Positions 1 to 10,985 are shown, counted from the first letter of the stretch. The stretch: DNA of 64,000 nt from Haemonchus contortus (GCA_000469685.2 LS997567.1:20741108-20805107), one strand, 5' to 3'. Numbers and translations: made by a program. The notes: a model not told the origin generated them from the letters alone.

Positions 1-1236
1 AACTCGCTAACAGACACCACAATTTCGATAATATTATGATTCATTTAACTTACAAACAAGACTCTACGTCATTTTACATAGATTTCGTTTTCTTGAGTTT
101 TTTGTTTTTTTTTGCAATATTGCACTTAACTATATACCGCGGAAAAGTCTTTACACGCAAGCTTGCTAAACCGGAAAACATGATAGGCCTATCTGATACC
201 TCTCGCCACCTTTACAGATACCGACTGAACATCCCTAAAGCGACCTCACAACAAACGAATATACTCAAAATACAACTTAATTGCGGAGATGCTCAGCTTC
301 CTTTCAACGCTAGGGTACCCCTCTGAAACCTTACTACGACTTGAGACGAGCTCCTTAACTTACTTCATGGTCGACCTTCTTCCAAGCTACCTCTCTTCTC
401 GCCACGCTCGCGTCCCACAGTTCTAGACCCCTGTCACGGATGTAGTGCACTTCTAAAGTCTAAAAAGATCATTTGTTACGGCAAGGAATACCGTATCCCG
501 CTTACTCGCAGATGTGACTTCCTAACTCGAGAAAACCTAGTGCAGCTGGACCAAAAAAACCTAACCAGAAAAGAAGGTTCCTAAAAGAGTAACCGACAGC
601 TGCAGCGGTACGGTACATTCCTTGTCCGGAGTCGACTGTGAGGACGAAGAGAGCTGAAAAAGAGATCGCGGTTGGTAACTGGACACGAACGGGCCCTATC
701 GCATCAATTCCAGTCGCGCCGAGATTGCTGGAAATCACCTAGGCATCCACTTACCTCCTACAGCGAGGGGGGAATCACTCGCTGCTACCAGTGAGCTCGC
801 GCGCATATAGGAGCGGGCTCAGTCTCTGCTTCTAAGGGAAACTGTTAAATCATATATAATTTATCCTAATAACATTAATAATAGACTAACATGCAACAAT
901 AGCAATTAATAAACTACATGATAACAAACAACCATGCAGCATAATAATTACATAACACAAGACAGAGGCTGAGATCAAAGAGGATATATTCGTTGTGTTT
1001 AGGTCTTCGCCCCCATAGAGAAAGAAAGCTTGGGGCTGCCGTCCTCGGTGGCGAGCTCCAGTCGACTCCCCGTTGAAGTTCTTCTCGGTCGCCGCTCCGC
1101 CCTAAAATTCCATGATGAGTCATACTGTAACATCATCAGCTGATAGCCGCGCTTGCATGGCGCGGCTCACAGTTGAAAAGTGATCAGAATGAAAAGTATA
1201 GTGAAGAATGTGGTGACAACGTTTCGGGAAGTGAAA
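1..1236. other. No recognisable gene upstream of the LTR element
   Basis: I find no domain or repeat here that I can name. An open frame at 36-326 (+, 96 codons) has a hydrophobic stretch near residues 17-35 but no family signature, intron signals or related copy in the window. The short antisense frames at 502-738 and 914-1123 look incidental. The segment may be older transposon debris or plain intergenic DNA. Confidence 0.4.
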
Positions 1237-1649
1237 TGTAAAGAAGGCGCGAAATCGAGGTAAAGATGGACAGTAAGATTACGAAATATCCGTGTTCGAC
1301 AAGAGCTGCATGTAAAAGGACATATCTTTCACCCAATAATTCATTCTCGCCACGAGTTGAATACGTATTTATAGAAGGGGTGGGGGGGAAGGGGGGTGGG
1401 GGGGGGGGGGGGGGGGAGTGGAAACTCTTGAACTTGCGCTCTTAACGTCATCCTCAAGAAGAGGGACAGCAACTTTTAACAACTTGGCGCCCTTAAACCC
1501 TTTAAGACCAACACTTATCCCGCTCGTAAGATCTCATTTGTTGTATTGTTTATATTGTAAAGATCTCGTGCCTTACTGTACTCTGTGTGCCTTAAGGATA
1601 AAACTGTTGTTTTACTGGCCTGCTCGAGCTCATGCTATGTAGTTGCAAC
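1237..1649 (+). repeat. Left (5') LTR
   Basis: Begins TGTAAAGAAGGCGCG and matches 5606-6014 along its length with scattered substitutions and small gaps. Shared landmarks are GAAGGCGCG, GAGCTGCAT, AATAACTCATTC-like text and GGCCTG-TCGAGCTCAT near the end. It carries a G-rich expansion at 1378-1419 that the right LTR lacks, so the two LTRs have diverged well since insertion. The 3' edge is uncertain by about 5 bp. Confidence 0.75.
1378..1419. repeat. G-run (about 40 bp, almost pure G)
   Basis: A tract of G broken only by single T or AA interruptions, inside the left LTR. The matching place in the right LTR is only a short AGAGAGG-like purine stretch, so this expansion happened after insertion or is an assembly slip. 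It meets the simple pattern for a G-quadruplex. Confidence 0.9.
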
Positions 1650-1713
1650 TACCATATCCTAACTTCAAGATAGACGCTTACGACGCGTTAGGGAACAGGA
1701 TGAAGATCTTAGG

Positions 1714-3229
1714 ATGTTCAACCTGAGAATCGAAGGGAGCAAGGAACACTCAGTACGAGCCTTTGTCAAAAATATGAGGGACAATGTTATCTTGTTGGGA
1801 ACCAACGTGTTGGAAATTCTCAGCATTCACATAAGTATTGATAAGGACACACGCACAGAAGAGGCTGTGTGCAATACGGGGAAGGACAGGCAGGAGGAAT
1901 GCCCGGGAAGTACGACTGTAAAAGGCGACCATTCAAGAGTGCGGCTAGAAAAGGAGGTCTAAAAAGAAGAATCCAGAGGGAGCAAAATCGCCATCATCAA
2001 CGGAACAACAGTTTGCTCCATTGCCGCACCCGTACCAACGGGATTATGCGCCTTAACCAAAGAAGGTACTATGGATATACCAACACTCAATCATACAGGC
2101 AGCCGATAATATTCCAAGAGAGACAAAAAGTGGGACTTGGGAATAAGTTCACTCGATACACTCAGCACTAAGGGATTTGTAGTTAGACATGCTGGAGGTG
2201 TCCAAGGGAGTGGAGGCAAACGGGATCAACACTTTGGTAAAGCAGCACATGAACAACGGTGAGCTCGAGTGTTTCGCAGAGAGGTTGACCGAGTTAATCA
2301 CAACCTTCCAGGATGTATTCGTGCTCAGTGACAAGGAGCTGTTGCAAATGAATCTCATTGAACATGGCATTGACCCGGGTGACACCAAGGCCATCAAGCG
2401 AAGAACCAAAGCAGGGCTAAAAGGAGCAAGGCCAGAGTTGAAGAGTATTTTGAATAATCTGGAAGAACAAAAGATCATTAGGAAATCGGCTTCAAATTGG
2501 GCATCTCAAATAGTGTTAATCCAGAAGAAGGATGAAACGCTTCGACTGTGCGTCGATTGTAGAGTACTGAACAAGCACACAAAGCACATTCTTACCCCTT
2601 ACCTATCACGAACACTCTCCTTCAGAGCCTAGACGGGAAGGAGTTTTTCAGCATGTTAGATATGGCCCCACAGATATGGTATTGGCAAATAACTCACAGA
2701 AGATGCTCAGAACAAAAGTGCTTTCACAACCCCGAAAGGAGTCTATGAGTTTAGAGTCTTGTCTTTTGGCTTGTGCACCCCTGCGGCGGTGTTTCAGAGA
2801 CTAATGGATCGAGTTCTTGGTGATCTGAAAGGAGAAGAAGTATTCATCTACATTGACGATACACTGGTCGCCACAGGTAGTGAAGAACGCCACCTATAAA
2901 TGCTCACAAGGAAGTTCGAGGCGTTTAGGAAAACAAAGTTGAAGTTGTGCCGGCTAATGGAACAGCAGGTATCGTTCCTAGGACACATCATCAATGAAAA
3001 ATTAGCAAAAATGGATCCCGATAAAGTAGCGAAGATCCTAAACTATCCTAAACAGCAATCTCGCGGAGCTCAGAACCTTCCTAGGACTCTGTCGGTACTA
3101 CGGGAAACTCATTTTAAGATTTTCATCAGTTGCCAAGCCACTTTTCGACCTAAGCAGTTTGAAAGCACCATTCGTGTGGAGCGGTGGACAGGAACCTTGA
3201 AAAAGTCATTGGATCAGCTCCAGTCTTAG
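1714..3229 (+). pseudogene. Reverse transcriptase relic (Ty3/gypsy pol)
   Basis: Around 1714-1860 the translation resembles the linker after protease in gypsy-type Pol (a 'vFVKN...vLGTN.L' pattern). From 2189 the frame reads the approach to RT (IEHGIDPGDT..I), then 'WASQIVLIQKKD.TLRLCVDCRVLN', the first RT blocks. A frameshift near 2595-2605 moves the gene to another frame (DGKEFFSMLDMA at about 2633). The catalytic YIDD box is visible at about 2850-2861 (FIYIDDTLVA). The thumb/connection part is at 2900-3229 with 'FLGHII'. At least three frame changes and stops occur, so it is dead. In an intact element this enzyme copies the RNA genome into DNA in the cytoplasmic particle. Confidence 0.8.
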
Positions 3230-3269
3230 GCCAACCCAATATCGAAAAGGCCAAAACACGAGAAAAGGC

Positions 3270-3687
3270 GTATATGATTTACAGTGACGCAAGCACTACT
3301 GGCATAAGAGCGGTACTATGTCAGGAAGGCGCAGATAACCTACTGTAACCAGTGTACTTTACGTCAAAACGATTATCAAAGACAGAGCAACGCTACCACA
3401 TCACGGACATCGAAGCTCTCGCCATAGTATATGCAGTCAAAAGGTTTCACTTTTTCGTATTCGGCATGAAAACCGTCATAAGAACGGGTCACCAACCGCT
3501 AACCACATTGACCAAGAGAAGTAAGGTATCACCTCTTGTAAATCGTTGGGCGCTAGAACTACAAGCGTACGACTTGGAAATACAGTATGTCAAGGATAGC
3601 GTCAATAAAGTTATGAATGCACTATTCAGGGGTGTAACGAACGACCCTGCACCCTACAAGGACGGGAACGGAAACATTCAGGGGTGA
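3270..3687 (+). pseudogene. RNase H relic (Ty3/gypsy pol)
   Basis: The translation shows the start of a retroelement RNase H, 'YSDAS..GI.AVLCQ', with the first catalytic Asp, then a stop at about 3346. After the stop the frame continues with 'PVYFTSKRLSKTEQRY', 'DIEALAIVYAVKRFHFFVFG' (catalytic Glu) and 'TGHQPLTTL', where the family usually has TDHQ, so that Asp is changed to Gly. It ends with 'RWALELQAYDLEIQYVKDS'. These are standard gypsy RNase H landmarks. It follows the RT with the expected spacing and belongs to the same broken gene. Confidence 0.8.
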
Positions 3688-3889
3688 ATTCGGTTGAGTA
3701 CGAAACCGAATGGCTGTGCAAATTGAAGAACGACACTTACAATAGTGATGTGATAAGCAACTGGGAGAAGGTAAGATCGAGAACGAGGTTCTGTAGCCTC
3801 GACAGTCAAGAAGTTCAAAGTATGCGATCTTTGCATCCATGGAGGGGATCTGCACCTCATTCTGAAAGATGGATCATTGCCAAAAGGTG

Positions 3890-4734
3890 TTTCTAAGTCC
3901 AAGAGACTCGAAGTATTCCATGAAATCTACTCTGGACCAGTTTCCGGTCATTTCGGCGCACGCAAATAAGCAAGTTTCTGGAAAACGGGTTTTCTAGGAA
4001 GGCCTACAACAAGACGTGGCAAAATGGTGTGCAGGATGCAGGAAGTGTCTTTTAACAGATGATCAAAAAAATAAACCTCCACCACTAGACCCTTCGAAGT
4101 GGCCAAACCGTTCGAAGTCATCGGAGTTGATGTTTTGGAGGTTGGAACCTCTCCAGGCGGCATGTGATACCTTGTCGTTGTCATCGACCATTTCCCGAAA
4201 GTGGCTAGGTGCGTATCCTGTTCCTAATGAATTCGAACAGACTGCGAAGGTGCTTTTCAAAAGATGGATAGCTGAAGGAGGGCGATGGCCGAAAAGAATC
4301 CAATCCGATAGAGGGAAAGAGTTTGACAACAGTGTAATGAAAGCCTTATGTAAAGCAAGTGGCCTAACGCAATCGTTTACAAAGGGGTATAGTTAAAGAG
4401 TAAATCGAGTAACGGAGAGGGCAAATAAAACTATACTCCGTATGCTGAAAAAAAGAGGTGGAATAGCCTCGGAATGGGACGAATCCATTCCTATGTGGTG
4501 TACGCTTACAATATTCCCCCACACGAAGCTACGAATGAAAGACCGTTCTTCATTCTGCACGGGTTTGACCCAGTCTTTCCATCGCTACATCTGAAGTCTG
4601 TGTGTGACGAAAACCAACAAGTGAAGCCGCCTGGTAATTGCAATGGTTACCTGATCAGTTCAAGGGCCCGTTGTTTGAAGAAGAGAACGCACGTAATCAG
4701 TCTTTTGTTCCATTGCACATATCGGTTACAATGA
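3890..4734 (+). pseudogene. Integrase relic (Ty3/gypsy pol)
   Basis: The zinc-binding part is suggested by 'VFHEIYSGPVSGHFG' (HH pair) at about 3918-3960 and 'WCAGCRKC' at about 4024-4047. The core has 'EVIGVDVLEVG' (first Asp, frame-shifted), 'SDRGKEFDNSVM' at 4307-4340 (second Asp) and the following helix. The C-terminal part at 4474-4600 reads as the usual 'YAYN...HEAT.ERPFF.LHGFDPVFPSL'. The frame changes at least twice and stops are present. In a live element integrase inserts the cDNA into the host chromosome; here only the fossil remains. Confidence 0.75.
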
Positions 4735-5190
4735 AAGATGTAGTTTTTGACAGTGTAGGAAGGTTAGCACGCCCATAACGATATGGATGAAAGACGATGG
4801 GGCATAAGACTTCAAATTGCTAATGGTGGCGAAGTACAACACTCGTATAAAATTTCGGGAATATCCCTCCGAATAGCTTCGCTCTACTTCAGAAAGAATT
4901 GCATGCACGTCCATTGAGCCCGAAAAAAGTACATCCATAGGATGTCTGTCATGAAGCTATGCAAGATGTGGAGAGCGTCATTCGCATAAGTGGAATTTAC
5001 CACGAAGCTCTAGAGCGGGTGGACGGCCAAGAATGGAAGAAGCCGATTCAAAAGAAAAAAAGGCAGCAGTACCTGTCTACACCCCGCTGCTCGTCGAAAA
5101 TTCGCATGCAACCATGATGCTGTGGCAGGGGTCACATAAATTATGGACAAGGTACCTCAGATAGAATTAAACTAGGACGTACTGTTAATC

Positions 5191-5571
5191 GTGAGCACCG
5201 AAAAAGCGAGCATCGATCGCATTGTTAAGGACTTGGCATTGTGGCTAGAAGAACCAGTGTCGAGGGACATACAGGTCGCCATTCGCATGGCCCCAATGGA
5301 GCACCAAACCCTGGGGCGAGAGAAAAAATGGTTTGAGGCCTACAATTTGATGATGGCCGCGGTTGAGAATGTGAGAAAGGTAGTAAACAATGTGCGACTA
5401 CTCGACGGCGCAAAAGCAGGAGAATGGGACCACCCACATCGGTCATTGGGTAGAGCTCCTTATGATGAGCAAGGTCGACAATTACACCGAGATAGCATGG
5501 ATAACGCAAGGGTGGGACAGGCCACCTGTGAAAAAGGGGGAAAAGGATTCAGCTTAGACTCAGACGAGTGA
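5191..5571 (+). CDS. Unknown open frame after pol (126 aa)
   Basis: This open frame lies between the integrase remnant and the right LTR and ends shortly before it. The protein is charged and probably helical, with repeated Glu/Lys/Asp and 'NLMMAAVENVRKVVNNVRL', and has no signal peptide or membrane segment, so it does not look like an env gene. I do not recognise a family. It could be an accessory ORF of the element, a displaced piece of gag, or a chance frame. Its survival while pol is full of stops is the only argument for function, and the length is modest. Confidence 0.3.
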   Translation: MSTEKASIDRIVKDLALWLEEPVSRDIQVAIRMAPMEHQTLGREKKWFEAYNLMMAAVENVRKVVNNVRLLDGAKAGEWDHPHRSLGRAPYDEQGRQLHRDSMDNARVGQATCEKGGKGFSLDSDE

Positions 5572-5605
5572 GACGAGTGGAGACCACTCTTGAGGACCCG
5601 GGGGA

Positions 5606-6014
5606 TGTAAGGAAGGCGCGTAATCGAGGTAAAGATAGATAGTAAGATTCCAAAAATACGTACGCGGGAAGAGCTGCATATAAAAGGGCATGTCTCTCAT
5701 CAAATAACTCATTCTTGATTCGAGTCGGAGACGGATTTACCCTAGAAGAGAGGAAACTCCTGAACTCGCGCTCTTAACCTCATCCCCCAGAAAAGGGACT
5801 GCAACTTCCAACACATTGGCGCTCTTAGAAGTAGGGCCAACACTCATCCCGCCCGGAGGATCTCATTTGTTGTCACAGAATGTTAACCTGCTGTATTGTG
5901 CTCCATTATTGTCCTCATTGTGAAGATTTCTTGCCTTGATTGTACTGTGTGTGCCATTAAAACAAAGCTGTTAATTTACTGGCCTGTTCGAGCTCATCCA
6001 AGGTAATCGCCACA
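5606..6014 (+). repeat. Right (3') LTR with TATA-like box
   Basis: Direct repeat partner of 1237-1649, starting TGTAAGGAAGGCGCG. Just upstream is a purine-rich GACCCGGGGGA (5596-5605) that may be the polypurine tract. Inside, CATATAAAAGGG at about 5677-5688 is a good TATA-box candidate, and CCATTAAAACAAA near 5951-5963 may be the poly(A) signal region. This order (promoter, then poly(A) signal) supports + orientation. Confidence 0.75.
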
Positions 6015-6133
6015 TTACCGCAAACCTCACAGAAACACTTCGAATGAAAACATGTTCATGCTAATCACCCACTCAGTCTTTGGAATTAAATGAAAGTAAG
6101 CGTCGATATAAGTGCATACGTGCGTCCGAGAAT

Positions 6134-6310
6134 GCGCGTGACGGAACTCTTGGTGGTTTGAACGACTCTGGTGCCTATTATTGGGGCACAAACTTGATGA
6201 CGGGTAGTTAAATAGGGTTGGCCGTTCATACTTATCTACTCTACTTCAAATTTGGGCCCCGATAAAAGGCGCTAAAATCGCTCTTATCGCCACGAACTTC
6301 GCGGCGCGAA
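6134..6310. repeat. Foldback (inverted-repeat) element, copy 1
   Basis: The left half (GTTTGAACGACTCTGG... TTGGGGCACAAAC) is roughly the reverse complement of the right half (TTTGGGCCCCGATAAAAGG ... ATCGCCACGAA). The same left-half text recurs in diverged form at about 6375-6432. This is a short non-autonomous palindromic element with no coding capacity. Confidence 0.55.
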
Positions 6311-6353
6311 TATTCAGCCGTATGTACAAGTGCGGGGGACGTAACAATCACAC

Positions 6354-6683
6354 AATTCTGAATGGACGCGGCAAACCGCGTGGCAAAATTCGTGGGGATT
6401 TAAACAACTCTGGCGCATATCAATGGGGCACAAACTCAAAGTAGAGCATATAAGTAGTACCAGCTGGCCCTACTTATCCAATCTACCTTAAACCTGCGTC
6501 CCAATGATAGGCGTCAGCATCGTTTAAAACACGACGAATTTTGCTACCCTAAACCTGCGTCCCAATGATAGGCGTCAGCATCGTTTAAAACACGACGAAT
6601 TTTGCTACCCTAAACCTGCGTCCCAATGATAGGCGTCAGCATCGTTTAAAACACGACGAATTTTGCCGTGTCCATTCAGAATT
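6354..6683. repeat. Foldback element, copy 2, with amplified arm
   Basis: The ends are inverted copies: AATTCTGAATGGACGCGG at 6354-6371 pairs with CCGTGTCCATTCAGAATT at 6666-6683. The next stretch, GCAAAATTCGTGG..., pairs with the ACGAATTTTGC arm. The right arm has been amplified into three tandem units (separate entry). No coding capacity. Confidence 0.7.
6484..6666. repeat. 61-bp tandem repeat, three copies
   Basis: Three head-to-tail units of exactly 61 bp (starting 6484, 6545 and 6606). They differ only at the fifth base of the unit (TACCT in the first, TACCC in the others). Each contains TAAACCTGCGTCCCAATGAT and ends ACGAATTTTGC. Each unit is one copy of the right arm of the surrounding foldback. 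The near identity means a recent expansion or active homogenisation. Confidence 0.95.
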
Positions 6684-6852
6684 GGATGAATGTGCTCATA
6701 CCCGTTCCATCCCCCTTCCCAAATTAGTTTAGAGTTGCGGTAATTGCCCCTAGCACGCATTTGCAGTCCGCTAGTGGTGTGTAATCATAAAGCACCAATA
6801 GGCACGCACCTAATAGTAGTCGTATGGCTGCTTTCAGGCTGCAACGATTTAA

Positions 6853-7034
6853 ACGACGTGCGTCCGTCCGTTCGTTACATTCAACAGTCCGCCCGTCCAT
6901 CGCGTGAGTGAGAGCCACGGCAGCGCTAGACAGGTGTTGACGGCATTGGACGCCGATGAAACACGTGCCAGTGTTGTCAACAAGTGGCTAGCGCCGCCGT
7001 CGCTCCCACGCACGGACGGACGCACGTCGGTTGG
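6853..7034. repeat. Inverted repeat with about 21-bp GC-rich ends
   Basis: GACGTGCGTCCGTCCGTTCG at about 6854-6873 is the inverted partner of CACGGACGGACGCACGTCGG at about 7011-7030. The interior is GC-rich and contains one stray open frame. This is probably another small foldback element. Confidence 0.6.
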
Positions 7035-8096
7035 TTACAGCAACGTTGTCAACCACCAGAGTGCACAGCATTTTTGTTATCTCCTCTGCGGCTTTTTGGC
7101 TAGGCATCTCGCCCCGAAAAGGACAGAATACAGACAGCAATGCTCACCATTCCTCAATGGCTTCTACGACTAGAAATACAATATAATACACCAGTTGGGC
7201 TATGCACTCTATCGCATGCATTATATGTCGACGACCGCCTCTCTACGATGGGGTCATTCTGTGGACTGTTGAATTATCAGAACAAGATAATTCTTTAGAT
7301 TTGAACGCTGAAATGCTGAGAGCATCACCCTCGGTACATTTTGTTTGAGCAGAACTATCACAATTATTAGTGGTTGATCGTAGCTCCGGCCCCTAGTGCA
7401 GACCCTTTCCACTATGAAAACTTGTCCACCCTTCTTTCAACTGCTCCTAACCATTTTCTCCGCATTGGGAAAGTTCTTGAAGAGATGAATTTTTGGCCCT
7501 AGCGCCGCTTTCCTGCGTCAGCTCCGCCCACTCCGAGGACTTAACCACATTTGTTCCATTACCTCTAACCACTTTTTCCTGCATTCTAGAAGGTTTCCGA
7601 AGTTACATTCATCTTTGAAAACTAGCTTTCATCTCAATGCACGTTGTGGGCGGGGCTTCGCATGCTTTCGCATGCCCACCACGCATACGGCCTTGCTCAT
7701 TCTTTTTCTTTTTCCCTGTCCTCGACGCCTTGGCCTTTGTCAAATCGAGTTAAGAATCCCTGTGGAAAGTACTGTCCACTGCGAAAACGCTCCGCTCATC
7801 GCCGGCAAGTTTCCTTTATTTTATTGTTGACCGACCCATCCCTCACCTTCTCAGATTTTTCCCGGCGTCTGGACTGTTATGAGACCGAATGAATTCGCCC
7901 ATAGCCCCGCCCACTTCCGGCTCATGCCTCGCCCTCTGGGGGCGGAGCTCCGCTGAGCTCACACGTGCTCTGTTGTTCTTGTTCTATGCCCAACCCCGTC
8001 GCGAACTTGACCCGACTTTTGCAGCTGCTTCTTCAGGTAGTATTGAACTTCCATTCAAACAAACACAGACAGACAGACGCGAGCGCTTTATATATA
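7035..8096. other. Gene-poor stretch; nothing recognised
   Basis: Open frames at 7615-7830, 7644-7892 and 7889-8107 overlap each other in different frames and show no domain. CAGACAGACAGACGCGAGCG at about 8066-8085 is simple-sequence-like text just before the mariner end. I see no gene here. Confidence 0.4.
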
Positions 8097-9006
8097 TTAG
8101 GTCGTGAAGAAAGTTCTTGCGTTTTTTGACGCCCAGTTTTCAAATGCTCGCCGCGGTGTTATTTGCTATAAGATTGTTTGCAAGCTTTCCACCATTCTAA
8201 AACGCATTTCTTGCTGCTCTATCCAAATATATAATTGGTTTTGTCATGGAGTGATTCGTGGGGTTTTTAGAAGGTCGAAATCAGCATGGACAAACGACAG
8301 ATTCGCACGATTTATCTTTTCCAATTCAAATTAGGCAATGGAAAATGATTGCAATGGAGTGCAATGGAAACGGCCCGGGGTATCAACGATGCCCTTGGTC
8401 TAGGTACGACGAATCAACGTAGAGCACAGTTGTGTTTTAAAAAATTTCGTACCGGCAACGAGAGCCTGGAAGATTATGAGCGTAGTGAGTGGTCATCGGC
8501 CATTAACAACGAACAATTGAGAACGTTAGCGGAAGAGTATCCACGGACAACGCTGAGGGATATTGGCTCGAGATTGAATGTTTCCAGCAGGACGATTGGC
8601 ATCCACATGCGGGAGATCGGGAATTCGAAGTAGCTTGATAAGTGGGTGCCGCATGAGTTGACTCAGCGCCAGAAAGACCGCCGCTTCCGCCTTCTTCTGC
8701 GCAACACGAACGATCCGTTTTTAGGCCGTATTGTTACGTGGTATGAGAACTGGATTCTGTACGACAACCGGTGACGATCAGACCAGTATCTGAACAAGGA
8801 TCAAGCTCCACGACATTTTCCCAAGCCGAAGCAGCATGGAAAGAAGGTCACGGTGCTGTTCGGTGGGCTGCCGCCGGGCTGATACACCACAGCTTCATGG
8901 ATCCGGGTGAAACCGTAACAGCCGAAAAGTACTGTGAAGAAATTGACGAAATGCATCGAAAACTCCAGCTCATCAGCCCGGCACTGATGAATAGGAAGGG
9001 GCCAAT
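8097..9006 (+). pseudogene. Mariner transposase relic, 3' truncated
   Basis: The 5' end TTAGGTCGTGAAGAAAGTTC resembles a mariner terminal repeat. From 8349 the protein matches the mariner N-terminus: paired helix-turn-helix pieces 'LCFKKFRTGNESLEDYERS' and 'RTTLRDIGSRLNVSSRTIGIHM', then after a stop 'KWVPHELTQRQKDRRF' and 'RIVTWYENWILYDN'. Mariners have an Asp in the 'TGDEKW' block; here it is Tyr, so the first catalytic residue is gone as well. More stops follow, and the gene ends abruptly after '.GPI' near 9006, before the second and third catalytic Asp, where a gag/protease relic on the other strand begins. A live protein would cut and paste the element at TA sites. Confidence 0.85.
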
Positions 9007-9870
9007 TTTGCCAACACATACCCCTTCAGGCAGGTGACACGTTAGGTCGTCACATGTGAAAAGTTCCCAATGTTGGGGAAATGAGACTTTGGGTGGGCAC
9101 AAAATAACATGATCTGTTGATGGCTGAAGTGTAGTATGGTCGATAAGGAAAACTGGTATGGAATAGTTACTACCGTTTGTGTTACTACTTTCCTTGGTTA
9201 TCACAGTTGTTTTGTCGAATGGAATAGTATTATGCTGATAATTGACCGATAAGTTATGTGCAAACTTGGGGATAACGTCGTTACGGAGTATGAATGGAGA
9301 GGAACAAGCTGCGTCCGGTACAACAAAACAATTTATCTTTACAGTTTTGTCGCCTATTCCTAGAGAGAGGAGAATTTCACCTGGGAACGTTATAGTGGTC
9401 CCATTAGCTGCAGCCGCTTGTGTAGTTGCAGTGGCTTCGACTTGAGCATTGGTTCTACGAGCTTTTGATTCTGAGATGATAGTAAGGGCAGAGCCTGTAT
9501 CTAAGAGTGCTATTACGGAAATGCCATTGAGTGTAGTCGGAATGTAAATCATCGAGCTACTATGCTTGCTTCGAATGCAGGATGTGCTTGGAAGGGAATT
9601 ATGGAACTGTTATGGTTTTGGTTTTTGCGACTTGCGCTCGGCTGGAGTGCGAGATGATGACTCGCTTGCCGATACTGGTAGGTTATCCAAAGGTATATCT
9701 ATTGAAGGTAGCTGTATAAAGACGCTCATCCTTCCCCGACCTGCTGCAGGTTCATCAGCATTTCGGCGTTGTTTCTCAAATCGTTCAAGAGGTTGACTAC
9801 TGTTTGGGTTAGCCGAATCGTTACGCTGGTTGCGAGAATTTCGCTTCTTGAAGATCGAGGCAAAAAAATC
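9007..9870 (-). pseudogene. Gag C-terminus plus aspartic protease of an LTR retroelement
   Basis: Read on the - strand, 9870 to 9553 gives a basic, polar stretch rich in Ser, Asn, Arg and Glu, then one in-frame TAA (near 9610), then 'MIYIPTTLNGISVIALLDTGSALTIIS'-type text from 9552. The DTGS box is the retroviral-type aspartic protease active site, and 'ILRNDVI' further on fits the second protease block (usually 'ILG.D'). The open stretch from 9552 continues artificially into antisense mariner sequence, so the true relic ends at about 9007, where mariner DNA has been joined. RT should follow at lower coordinates but is absent. Which LTR superfamily it belongs to is unclear. Confidence 0.7.
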
Positions 9871-10789
9871 TGATCAATAATTGTGCGCATGCAAAATGAT
9901 TGGCAGTATAATATACAATACCCTCCCTAATTATTCAAAAAAAGGCGAAAAAGAAGCGGATTCGCGTCTTTTTCGTCTTTTCTTTATAACTTGGTTAGTT
10001 TTTACTTTTTTGACATATAGTTTTACATAGTTCCACTCAGCTCGATGAGCTCTATACAATGATGTGCTGAAAAATAGAAAAAGTCGAAGTTTGATGTCCT
10101 CGCTCCATCAAAGTTCCTGGGGGCACGTCATTAGCAGCGACGCTCGCTATAATTATGAGCGGCCATTATATTCAAAAACTAAACAATTAGTAGACCTTTG
10201 CATTTCTCATGTTTTACTGATCATTTTGATACCTACTTTTTCCAAAACGGAAAAATTTAGCTATGCACCAATATTAAGCGGGAGCGGCTCTTCAAAGTGA
10301 AAAAGAGCGACTCTGAGCCAATCCCTAGTGTCAGTGAATGACGTGTCTGTCCTTAACAAACAGCTCTTTTCTGTAGTTTGCAAATCGTACGTCTGAATTC
10401 AAGAAGAAAAGCGATGACTGACTAGATGGCAATATATTTGTTTGAAGGAAAATCCTGAAAACTTGCATAAGTCAACCCCACTTTCAAAATGCTACTCGGC
10501 AATGTGAAAATCACTTCACAAAATTCACTTCGAATCAACACCTTCACCACCCATTTTCTACACTTCTCATGCACTCGACCACCCTAATCGATCCCTAATC
10601 GCCTCGCTATTGCTCTGTCCTTCCATTAGGTCACACCCGGTGTCGCACATCGTTATATGTAGCTGGTATGAGAGGTGTGATGCTACCAAGAGTACAGTTC
10701 AAATATGAACTTTAATTTTAACTATTCAACCGATTGTATCTTCAGTAGTTTTTCAAAGTTGAAAACCCACATTAACTATAAGACACTTT

Positions 10790-10818
10790 GCCCCCCAGTC
10801 CCACCGGAACTGGGGGGC
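10790..10818. other. Perfect GC hairpin in left arm
   Basis: GCCCCCCAGT pairs with ACTGGGGGGC around a short loop. The partner hairpin in the right arm is at 14635-14663, where one loop base differs. It could mark the 3' end of a small structured RNA, since tRNA-like boxes lie about 95 bp away, but no known RNA family was recognised. Confidence 0.6.
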
Positions 10819-10898
10819 ATTGCCACTAAGAACCGGCCAACTCCGCACAGAGGAGCGCACATTGTTAGCCAACGACATCTAATAGCCATTTGCAAACG

Positions 10899-10985
10899 AT
10901 GTGCACGACGGGGATCTGAACCCCAACGAACCCCTAGTCGGGTGCAGACGTGAAGCGAAAGCACTCCCTCTGCGCCAATTGGCCG
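10899..10985 (-). ncRNA. tRNA-like pol III promoter boxes, left arm
   Basis: On the - strand an A-box-like ATTGGCGCAGAGGGA (about 10966-10980) is followed about 45 bp later by a B-box-like GGTTCAGATCC (10912-10922) with a GGGG/CCCC T-arm. A clean cloverleaf does not form: the anticodon stem has only about 3 pairs. This is a tRNA-derived or SINE-like relic rather than a working tRNA. The identical partner lies at 14473-14555. Confidence 0.4.

Larger units (their letters stand above)
1237..6014 (+). mobile_element. Decayed Ty3/gypsy-type LTR retrotransposon, about 4.8 kb
   Basis: Two direct repeats of about 410 bp (1237-1649 and 5606-6014), both starting TGTAA, bound an internal region. In + orientation this carries, in order, the segment between protease and RT (around 1714-1860), reverse transcriptase (2189-2890), RNase H (3270-3650) and integrase (3890-4735), the Ty3/gypsy order. 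Gag and most of protease are missing: only about 65 bp separate the left LTR from the first recognisable pol-like residues. Frames shift many times and contain stops, so the copy cannot make a protein. I see no clear tRNA primer site after the left LTR and no convincing target duplication, which suggests an old insertion. An extra open frame lies between integrase and the right LTR. Confidence 0.8.

Noticed and set aside
6484..6666. CRISPR array
   Set aside because: The 61-bp units are directly adjacent without spacers, in a eukaryotic-type context; it is a tandem repeat of a foldback arm.
8848..9552. A single 234-aa gene on -
   Set aside because: Only the part above about 9007 is protease. 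The rest is antisense mariner, so this is a chimera of two relics.
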